A DNA stretch of 64,000 nt from Yoonia sp. GPGPB17 (GTDB lineage: Bacteria; Pseudomonadota; Alphaproteobacteria; Rhodobacterales; Rhodobacteraceae): the NCBI RefSeq assembly GCF_037892195.1, contig NZ_JATACI010000002.1, positions 1,612,001-1,676,000 on the forward strand, in the 5' to 3' direction. Made by a program: the position numbers and the translations under genes. Under the pieces are notes generated by a model. That model ran no database searches and had not been told where the DNA came from. It saw only the letters and a program-made list of their open reading frames with translations. Shown here piece after piece: positions 57,628 through 64,000 of the stretch (positions within the stretch are counted from its first letter, which is position 1; every line of letters starts with the position of its first letter).

Positions 57628-59400
57628 ATGAAGATGACTACCGAAGAAGCCTTCGTCAAAACGCTCCAAGCACACGGCATCCGTAACGCATTCGGGATCA
57701 TCGGCTCTGCCATGATGCCAATCTCTGACATTTTCCCAAAAGCTGGCATCACCTTCTGGGACTGCGCCCACGAAATGACCGCTGGTATGATGGCCGACGG
57801 CTACACGCGTGCAACTGGCGAAATGTCGATGATGATCGCGCAAAACGGTCCTGGCATTACGAACTTCGTCACATCTGTGAAGACCGCGTACTGGAACCAC
57901 ACACCTTGTTTGCTGGTCACGCCACAAGCGGCCAACAAGACCATCGGCCAAGGTGGTTTCCAGGAAATGGAACAGATGAACCTGTTCGCTGACTGTGTGG
58001 CTTATCAGGAAGAAGTCCGCGACCCGACACGCATTTGCGAAGTGCTGGCACGCGTGATTTCCAAGGCGCACCGGTTGTCCGGCCCGGCCCAGATCAACAT
58101 CCCTCGCGATTTCTGGACTCAAGTGGTCGATATCGAAATTCCAGCGCCGATCAATTTTGAGGTCTCGCCCGGTGGGACAGACTCCATCACTGCGGCTGCT
58201 GAAATGCTCTCCACCGCCAAATTCCCGGTCATCCTGAACGGCGCTGGCGTTGTTTTGGCCGAGGGTGGCATCGAAGCCTCCCGCGTTCTGGCTGAAAAGC
58301 TCGATGCACCTGTCTGTGTCGGCTACCAGCACAACGACGCATTCCCCGGCAACCACCCGCTGTTTGCAGGTCCTTTGGGCTACAACGGGTCCAAGGCTGG
58401 TATGGAGCTGATCAGCAAAGCTGACGTTGTTCTGGCATTGGGCACACGTTTGAACCCCTTCTCCACATTGCCCGGCTATGGCATTGATTACTGGCCCACA
58501 AACGCCAAGATCATTCAAGTCGACATCAACCCTGACCGTATTGGCCTGACCAAGAAGGTCACTGTGGGTATCGTGGGCGATGCGGCAAAGGTTGCCACTG
58601 GAATCACCGCACAACTGGCGGATACCGCAGGCGACGCGGGCCGCGCAGAGCGTAAGAACACAATCGCACAAACCAAATCGGCTTGGGCGCAGGAACTGAC
58701 CTCGCTTGATCACGAACAGGATGATCCGGGCACCACATGGAACGAACGCGCACGCGCCGCCCGCCCTGACTGGATGTCCCCGCGCATGGCATGGCGCGCT
58801 ATTCAGGCTGCAATGCCTGAGGATGCGATCATCTCCTCCGACATCGGCAACAACTGCGCGATTGGTAACGCTTACCCAAGCTTCCCAACCGGGCGTAAGT
58901 ACCTTGCACCCGGCCTCTTTGGTCCATGTGGCTATGGTCTGCCAGCGATTATCGGTGCGAAGATCGGTCAGCGCGACGTGCCTGTAATTGGTTTCGCAGG
59001 TGACGGCGCATTCGGTATCTCTGTAAACGAGCTGACGGCAATCGGTCGCCGTGAATGGCCCGCCATCACACAGATCGTGTTCCGCAACTACCAGTGGGGT
59101 GCTGAAAAGCGGAACTCGACGCTGTGGTTCAACGACAACTTCGTCGGGACAGAGCTGGACACACAGGTGTCCTACGCTGGCATCGCCAATGCATGTGGCC
59201 TGAAAGGTGTTGAAGCCCGTTCCATGGACGAGCTGACCGAGGTGCTGAACCAAGCAATCAAGGATCAGATGGAGAACAACAAAACCACGTTGATCGAAGT
59301 TATCCTGAACCAAGAACTAGGTGAGCCGTTCCGCCGTGACGCGATGAAGAAACCTGTCGAAGTGGCCGGTATCGACGCATCCGACATGGCAGCTGAATAA
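57628..59400 (+). CDS. xsc: Sulfoacetaldehyde acetyltransferase
   Basis: Thiamine diphosphate enzyme of 590 residues that splits sulfoacetaldehyde with phosphate into acetyl phosphate and sulfite. The Glu near the N-terminus is in FWDCAHEMTAGMMADGYTRATGEM. The cofactor motif is FAGDGAFGISVNELTAIGRREWPAITQIVFRNYQWGAEKRN. GTRLNPFSTLPGYG is in the middle domain. Length and sequence are typical for Xsc and distinguish it from acetolactate synthase. RBS GGGAAGGAC. Transcribed with the TauE-type exporter, pta and ackA. A 571-codon open frame on the opposite strand is a shadow. Confidence 0.96.
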   Translation: MKMTTEEAFVKTLQAHGIRNAFGIIGSAMMPISDIFPKAGITFWDCAHEMTAGMMADGYTRATGEMSMMIAQNGPGITNFVTSVKTAYWNHTPCLLVTPQAANKTIGQGGFQEMEQMNLFADCVAYQEEVRDPTRICEVLARVISKAHRLSGPAQINIPRDFWTQVVDIEIPAPINFEVSPGGTDSITAAAEMLSTAKFPVILNGAGVVLAEGGIEASRVLAEKLDAPVCVGYQHNDAFPGNHPLFAGPLGYNGSKAGMELISKADVVLALGTRLNPFSTLPGYGIDYWPTNAKIIQVDINPDRIGLTKKVTVGIVGDAAKVATGITAQLADTAGDAGRAERKNTIAQTKSAWAQELTSLDHEQDDPGTTWNERARAARPDWMSPRMAWRAIQAAMPEDAIISSDIGNNCAIGNAYPSFPTGRKYLAPGLFGPCGYGLPAIIGAKIGQRDVPVIGFAGDGAFGISVNELTAIGRREWPAITQIVFRNYQWGAEKRNSTLWFNDNFVGTELDTQVSYAGIANACGLKGVEARSMDELTEVLNQAIKDQMENNKTTLIEVILNQELGEPFRRDAMKKPVEVAGIDASDMAAE

Positions 59401-59402
59401 GC

Positions 59403-60149
59403 TTGCTATTCGACCTTGGCCCCGGCACGGCGGCGGCCCTAGCATTTGCTTTGCTTGGGGCCGCCTATGTCCGGGGCTATTCGGGTTTTGGGTTCTCGGC
59501 GATCTTCATCGCTTTCGCGGCCCTTGTGACAAACCCACTCCCTCTCATCCCGGTGGTCTTTGCATGCGAAGTGTTGATGACAGTCTTTCAAGCCCGCGGC
59601 ATTCGCGGTCATGTGGACTGGCGTCGCGTGCTTTGGCTGCTGTTGGGGGCGGCCATCGCGCTGCCGTTCTCGGTCAGTGTGATCCTTTCAGTGGGCGAGG
59701 AAACGGCTCGGATCACCATCTCAGCGATCATTCTTGTTCTGTCACTGGTCTTGCTGACCGGTTGGACACTCAAAACCCGCATTGGCCCGCTTGGCCACGG
59801 CGGTGTGGGCGTCATTTCTGGGGCTTGCAACAGCGCCGGAATCGGCGGGTTGCCCGTCGCCGCATTCATGTCAGCACAACCGATGGAAGCCGCGGTTTTT
59901 CGCGCGACCATGATCGTCTATCTGACCGGGCTCGACCTGATCACACTGCCCTGGCTTTGGGCAGGCGGTTTGGTGACATGGGACACGGTAAAAGCGCTGG
60001 CAATGGCCTTTCCGATCCTCGGCTTGGGGATTTGGCTCGGCAGTCGACAATTTCTCTCCGCTTCCCCTTCGACATTCCGACGGTTTGCGGTGATGCTGCT
60101 TCTAACCCTCTCTGTTCTGGGCCTGCTTCGCGTCGTTTTAAGGATGTAA
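59403..60149 (+). CDS. tauE: TauE/SafE-family sulfite exporter
   Basis: Polytopic membrane protein of 248 residues with about eight hydrophobic segments. Motif YVRGYSGFGFSAIFIAFAALV opens it and GVGVISGACNSAGIGGLPVAAFMSAQPMEAAVFRATMIVYL is the conserved second half. The start is TTG at 59403, two bases after the xsc stop. TauE-type proteins export sulfite made by Xsc. A second member lies at 62150 and a YeiH protein at 62911, so this locus has three candidate exporters. Confidence 0.85.
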   Translation: MLFDLGPGTAAALAFALLGAAYVRGYSGFGFSAIFIAFAALVTNPLPLIPVVFACEVLMTVFQARGIRGHVDWRRVLWLLLGAAIALPFSVSVILSVGEETARITISAIILVLSLVLLTGWTLKTRIGPLGHGGVGVISGACNSAGIGGLPVAAFMSAQPMEAAVFRATMIVYLTGLDLITLPWLWAGGLVTWDTVKALAMAFPILGLGIWLGSRQFLSASPSTFRRFAVMLLLTLSVLGLLRVVLRM

Positions 60150-60150
60150 T

Positions 60151-61086
60151 ATGACCTCACCTTTCCTCTCTCCCCGCACGGCGCAAGCGCCTGCAGATTT
60201 GATCGCCCGTGCGCAGACCTATGGCGCGCCACGGGTCGCGATTGCCCGCGCCTACGCGCCCTTGCCCATGGAGGCGGCTGAAGATGCGACGAAAGCAGGC
60301 ATCATGGTGCCTGTCTTTGTCGGTGAAGCCGATATGATCCGCGCCGAGGCGGCCAAACTGGATTGGGATATCTCAGGCTACGCTCTGCACGATACAACGG
60401 GTGAGGAAGAAGCAGGCCAAACAGCAGCGGCCCTTTGCGGCGCTGGCGAAGCTGACGTTCTGATGAAGGGGCAGTTGCACACCGACGTCTTCATGAAATC
60501 CGCCGTTAGCCGCGATGCAGGGCTGCGCACCGGCAATCGGTTTGTGCATATCTTCCACATTTCACACCCGGACGGCGGCAAGCCGATCCTGATCTCTGAC
60601 GCCGCAGTCAATGTCTCCCCTGATCTTGCAACCCGGCAGTCTGCGATCATCGAGGTGGAAAAACTGCTGAACAAATTAGGCAACGCTCGCCCCAAGATTG
60701 CGATCCTATCAGCGACTGAAAGCATCATCCCATCCGTGCCAAGCTCTGTTGATGGGCGCGCGCTTGCAGATTGGGCGCGCGAAAATGTGGTAAGCAGCGA
60801 TGTTTCAGGGCCATTGGCGCTTGATCTGATCATGTCACCCGAGGCTGTCGCCACAAAGAAATTAAGCGACGATCCTGTTGCGGGTCAGGCAGACGCGATC
60901 ATTGTGCCGGATATCGTATCGGGCAACGCGCTGTTCAAAGCTTTTGTCTACCTGACCGGTGGCTGTGCTGCTGGCGTTGTCACCGGCGCGAAGGTGCCGA
61001 TCCTGCTCACCTCACGCGCCGACCCACCAGCAGCGCGGATCGCATCAGCGGCCCTTGCCGCCATCAGTTGCGGTTTGCCAAAATGA
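60151..61086 (+). CDS. pta: Phosphate acetyltransferase
   Basis: PTA_PTB-family enzyme of 311 residues making acetyl-CoA from the acetyl phosphate produced by Xsc. Conserved features are VFVGEADMIRAEA, EADVLMKGQLHTDVFMKSAVSRDAGLRTGNRFVHIFHI, LISDAAVNVSPDLATRQSAIIEVEKLL, and ILSATESIIPSVPSSVDGRALADWA. It is the short form without N-terminal regulatory domain, as in taurine operons. The ATGA overlap with ackA shows coupling. Confidence 0.92.
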   Translation: MTSPFLSPRTAQAPADLIARAQTYGAPRVAIARAYAPLPMEAAEDATKAGIMVPVFVGEADMIRAEAAKLDWDISGYALHDTTGEEEAGQTAAALCGAGEADVLMKGQLHTDVFMKSAVSRDAGLRTGNRFVHIFHISHPDGGKPILISDAAVNVSPDLATRQSAIIEVEKLLNKLGNARPKIAILSATESIIPSVPSSVDGRALADWARENVVSSDVSGPLALDLIMSPEAVATKKLSDDPVAGQADAIIVPDIVSGNALFKAFVYLTGGCAAGVVTGAKVPILLTSRADPPAARIASAALAAISCGLPK

Positions 61087-62149
61087 TCCTGGTGCTAAAC
61101 GCGGGCTCCTCCTCGCTGAAAATCGAGGTTTTTGACGAAGCGCTTGGCTCTGTCATTTCGGGCCGCGTGACGAACCTTGGGACATCCGGGGAACTGAAGC
61201 TGGGCGACACGACCTCCCCGGTCGAGACCCGCGACCACGCCCATGCGCTCGAATTGATGTTGGCAGCCTTGGCGGACGCCGGTTTCCCACTGTCGTCTTT
61301 CGCCGCCGCTGCACATCGTATCGTACATGGTGGGGCCGTGATGACCCAACCTGCACGGCTGCGTCCGCCCGTGATCGCCACCATCGAAAGCGTGATCCCC
61401 CTTGCACCGCTACACAATCCCAACAACCTCGCAGGTGTGTACGCATTAAAGGATATGGCACCAGATCTGCCACAGTATTGCAGCTTTGGGACGGCCTTTC
61501 ACGCCACCAATCCAGAGGTTGCGACGCGCTACGCCATCCCGCAAACGCATCATGATGCGGGCATCCGCCGGTACGGTTTTCATGGGTTGTCTTACGCCAA
61601 CATGGTCGCTGATTTCGGCAAGGCGCTGCCGGAACACCTTCTTGCGTTCCACCTTGGCAACGGCGCCAGCCTTTGCGCGATCCACAATGGCAAATCCATC
61701 GCGACGTCGATGGGGTATTCGCCGCTGTCAGGTCTGACGATGGGCACGCGTTCCGGTGACATCGACGGTGCCGCTGTGCTGCGCATGTCCAAGTCGCTGG
61801 GCGAGGATGAGACGGACCGGATGCTGAACAAGAATTCCGGCCTGCAAGCGCTTGTTTAGGCGACAACAATATGAAGACCTTGTTGGAACGCAACGACGAC
61901 GACGCCAAATTCGCAGTAGAGCATTTCTGCTACTGGGCCGCGCGTCATGCGGGGTCAGCCGTTGTTGCAATGGGTGGCCTTGATGCCGTCGCCTTTACCG
62001 GTGGCATTGGCGAGAATGCGGCCCCGATCCGCGATCGGATCATGGAACTGCTCGCATGTTTTGGCGACGTCCCGGTGCATGTCATCGCCGCCGACGAGGA
62101 GAAACAAATCGCCCGCGATGCCCTTGCCTTGATCGCAGAGGGGCGTTGA
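61083..62149 (+). CDS. ackA: Acetate kinase, interrupted by frameshift
   Basis: Acetokinase of about 355 residues giving acetate and ATP from acetyl phosphate. N-terminal LVLNAGSSSLKIEVF, AAHRIVHGG, IPLAPLHNPNNLAG, GIRRYGFHGLSYANMV and LAFHLGNGASLCAIHNGKSIATSMGYSPLSGLTMGTRSGDID are intact. The frame is lost at GTTTAGGC, 61854-61861; GCCGGC restores SGLQALAGDNNMKTLLERND. GGIGENAAPIRDRI follows. The start overlaps the pta stop. It permits acetate overflow alongside Pta. Probably intact in the organism. Confidence 0.9.
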
Positions 62150-62914
62150 ATGCTGGAAAGCCTGCTCACCGCTGTGGATCTGACCGCCCGAGAATTCTCA
62201 ATCCTGACTGTGATCGTGATCTTGGCCGGTATTGTCCGGGGTTTTTCAGGCTTTGCACTATCGGCTATCGTCATGGCCAGCGCCGTAATCATCTTGCCGC
62301 CTGTGCAACTGATCCCCATTTGCTGGTGGCTTGAGATGTCAGCATCGATACTCATGGCCAGGGGCGGTTGGGCGGAAGCAGACCGTGGGGTTGTCTGGGG
62401 CCTTGTTATCGGATCGACGATTGGCGTGCCTTTTGGCCTGATGCTGACAACGGCGGTTTCACCCGACACCAGCAAGCTGCTCGCCTTGGTCCTGATTATC
62501 GCACTGGCGATCACGCAACTTGCCAAGATCAGGCTACCATTTCTTGCCACCAAGCTCGGGCTCTATGGGTCGGGCTTTACGGCCGGTGTCGCGACCGGCA
62601 TCGCCAGTGTGGGCGGGATGGTGATTGCCATTTATGTGCTGTCACAAAACGCTTCAGCGAACAAGATGAGGGCGGCATTGGTCCTGTTTCTGTTTATCAG
62701 CTCGCTCACCTCCATGATCACGCTGCTGTACTTCGGCGTGATGAACAGCACCGCAGTGGCACGTGGCCTAGCGTTGGCGATCCCGACCACGATTGGCGTG
62801 ATGCTGGGCCAACGGTTATTCAATCCCACCTTCGCCCCGTACTACAAACCCGTCTGCCTGACGCTCTTGTGTATCTTGGCCATGGCAAGCATGACACGCA
62901 CGGTGATGGCATGA
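62150..62914 (+). CDS. TauE/SafE-family membrane exporter (second copy)
   Basis: A 254-residue polytopic protein beginning directly at the ackA stop. The two repeats IVRGFSGFALSAIVMASAVIILPPVQLIPICWWLEM and GVATGIASVGGMVIAIYVLSQNASANKMRAALVLFLFI mark the family. It is diverged from the TauE-type protein at 59403, so it may have another substrate, such as sulfoacetate or sulfite. Stop overlaps the YeiH start by four bases. Confidence 0.8.
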   Translation: MLESLLTAVDLTAREFSILTVIVILAGIVRGFSGFALSAIVMASAVIILPPVQLIPICWWLEMSASILMARGGWAEADRGVVWGLVIGSTIGVPFGLMLTTAVSPDTSKLLALVLIIALAITQLAKIRLPFLATKLGLYGSGFTAGVATGIASVGGMVIAIYVLSQNASANKMRAALVLFLFISSLTSMITLLYFGVMNSTAVARGLALAIPTTIGVMLGQRLFNPTFAPYYKPVCLTLLCILAMASMTRTVMA

Positions 62915-63915
62915 ACATGGATGCCCTGAAAGATCGCAGTAAAGACCTGTTCCCAGGCGTTGTTGTCGCGGGCATGACCGCGATCACAGCACAATGGCTT
63001 GCCGAACACTATGCGACACCTGCCATGCTGCTGGCGTTGCTGCTCGGCATTGCTTTGTCATTCTTAGGCGAAGAGGGCAAAACCGTCCCCGGTATCGGTT
63101 TTTCCGCACGGACCTTGCTGCGCCTTGGCATCGCATTGTTGGGCGCACGGATCAGCTTTGAACTGACCGCACAATTGGGCCTGCCAATTGTGTTGCTCAT
63201 CGTAGGCGCTGTCGTCGCGACGATTGGCTTTGGTCTTTTGATTGGCCGGTTTTTCGGCGCAAAATGGCGGTTTTCACTGCTGACTGCTGGATCGGTCGCT
63301 ATTTGTGGCGCCTCCGCCGCCTTGGCCATCGCCGCGATCCTGCCCAAGGATGAACGCTCAGAGCAACGTCTGCTTTTCACAGTGATGGGTGTAACCGTTC
63401 TGTCCACCATCGCGATGATCGCCTATCCCGTCATCGTCAATTTGCTGGATCTGTCGGACCTCGCCGCCGGTGTCTTCTTGGGCGGGACCATTCATGATGT
63501 GGCGCAGGTTGTCGGCGCGGGGTTTTCGATCTCTGAAAGCGTTGGGGATACCGCCACATTGGTCAAGCTCATCCGCGTGTCGATGCTGGCCCCTGTTGTA
63601 ATCATCGCGGCCCTCGTGATCCGCAGCTTTGCGACACCTGACACCGATGGCGAACGCCCCCCTATCATTCCAAGCTTCGTGGTGGGCTTTCTGGTGCTGG
63701 CGACGCTCAACTCCTTTGGCTTCATTCCCACAGTGGTCGCCGATCTGATGTCCACCGCGTCCCGCTGGCTCTTGCTGACGGCGATCGCCGCCGTTGGTAT
63801 GAAAACCAACCTCAAACAGGTTCTTGCCGTGGGCGGTTCAGCTATCGCGCTGATCATTGTCCAGACCATTTTCATTGCAACCGTCATCCTATCCGGGGTT
63901 TACTTCCTCACCTAA
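62911..63915 (+). CDS. YeiH-family putative sulfate exporter
   Basis: Membrane protein of 334 residues with about ten hydrophobic segments, family UPF0324/YeiH, often annotated as sulfate exporter. Conserved segments are LLRLGIALLGARISFELTAQLG, SVAICGASAALAIAAILP, GVFLGGTIHDVAQVVGAGF and LLLTAIAAVGMKTNLKQVLAVGG. The ATG 62911 overlaps the TauE-type stop. Its place in the tau operon fits exporting sulfate or sulfite from taurine oxidation. Activity is inferred. Confidence 0.82.
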   Translation: MNMDALKDRSKDLFPGVVVAGMTAITAQWLAEHYATPAMLLALLLGIALSFLGEEGKTVPGIGFSARTLLRLGIALLGARISFELTAQLGLPIVLLIVGAVVATIGFGLLIGRFFGAKWRFSLLTAGSVAICGASAALAIAAILPKDERSEQRLLFTVMGVTVLSTIAMIAYPVIVNLLDLSDLAAGVFLGGTIHDVAQVVGAGFSISESVGDTATLVKLIRVSMLAPVVIIAALVIRSFATPDTDGERPPIIPSFVVGFLVLATLNSFGFIPTVVADLMSTASRWLLLTAIAAVGMKTNLKQVLAVGGSAIALIIVQTIFIATVILSGVYFLT

Positions 63916-63938
63916 TAGCCGCCCGAAAGGTAAGCCAA

Positions 63939-64000
63939 ATGTCACTTGATCAGCCACAGCTTGATACGTCGCCCAAGGTCTCGGATGAGGTCCGCAAAAC
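63939..64000 (+). CDS. Start of a gene cut by the window edge
   Basis: ATG 63939 follows GAAAGG and encodes MSLDQPQLDTSPKVSDEVRK before the window ends. I cannot identify it from 20 residues. The ending is reminiscent of the region just before the Cys-rich cluster of molybdopterin oxidoreductases, and a sulfite-oxidising enzyme would suit this operon, but that is only a guess. Confidence 0.45.
   Translation, partial: MSLDQPQLDTSPKVSDEVRK

Noticed and set aside
57598..59313. 571-codon open frame on the minus strand opposite xsc
   Set aside because: It is a codon-bias shadow of xsc; its product is His/Asp/Cys rich, without any family resemblance.

Overview
The window looks like chromosomal DNA of a marine alphaproteobacterium of the Roseobacter group (Rhodobacterales). 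This rests on gene content and style, not on a marker tree: a complete Xsc-type taurine dissimilation locus with TauR, a rhizobial/roseobacter-type GlpSTPQUV glycerol transporter, a malonyl-CoA synthetase, a MaeB malic enzyme with a C-terminal phosphotransacetylase-like domain, and an ETC complex I (NDUFS4-like) accessory protein. Coding density is high and GC content is moderate to high. No CRISPR array, rRNA, intact insertion sequence or prophage was seen.

Layout. 1-5.2 kb: malonyl-CoA synthetase, a class I amidotransferase, a deletion scar joining a LysR fragment to a hydantoinase-B fragment, and a BlaI/M56 regulator pair. 5.2-11.1 kb: glycerol ABC transporter operon (glpV-S-T-P-Q-U, minus strand). 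11.5-16.9 kb: periplasmic 5'-nucleotidase, DUF952 protein with pyrD, MATE exporter, two PaaI-type thioesterases. 17-27 kb: two MerR regulators and a beta-oxidation cluster (acyl-CoA dehydrogenase, GST, thiolase, FadB), then a sulfotransferase and an acyl-CoA synthetase. 27-32.6 kb: a membrane protein with a degenerate M48-like domain and a tightly overlapping nucleoside salvage operon (cdd-deoA-deoB-add-upp). 32.6-42.9 kb: glyoxalase/cupin fusion, maeB, YHS protein, prpE, fatty acid hydroxylase, CIA30 protein, nadK, glyA. 43-50.6 kb: tRNA-Arg(UCU) with a possible integrase remnant at its 3' end, NDUFS4-like protein, M29 aminopeptidase, APH-type kinase, uvrB and small proteins. 50.6-64 kb: taurine locus: tauCBA (minus) divergent from tpa, then tauR, xsc, TauE-type exporter, pta, ackA, a second TauE-type exporter, a YeiH-type exporter and the start of a further gene.

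Taurine route: TauABC imports taurine. Tpa transaminates it with pyruvate to sulfoacetaldehyde and alanine. Xsc yields acetyl phosphate and sulfite. Pta makes acetyl-CoA and AckA makes acetate plus ATP. Three candidate exporters dispose of sulfite or sulfate. Boxes matching CTGGACCTAA lie before tauR and xsc and fit TauR control.

The most striking signal crosses gene boundaries. Nine otherwise normal genes (M56 peptidase, blaI, glpV, 5'-nucleotidase, prpE, M29 aminopeptidase, uvrB, tpa, ackA) each carry one frameshift. Eight of the nine lesions read GC-(T/C)TAA-GC or a one-base variant (GCTTAAGC, GCCTAAGC, GCTAAGC, GCTTAGC), and the ninth (ackA) reads GTTTAGGC. Replacing each lesion with GCCGGC restores the frame and a plausible family sequence; tpa additionally needs one neighbouring G removed. 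GCCGGC itself is almost absent: I found one intact copy, at 42199. The simplest reading is a systematic sequencing or consensus error at a modified GCCGGC site, so these genes are probably intact in the organism. A biological lesion at the site cannot be excluded from the sequence alone.
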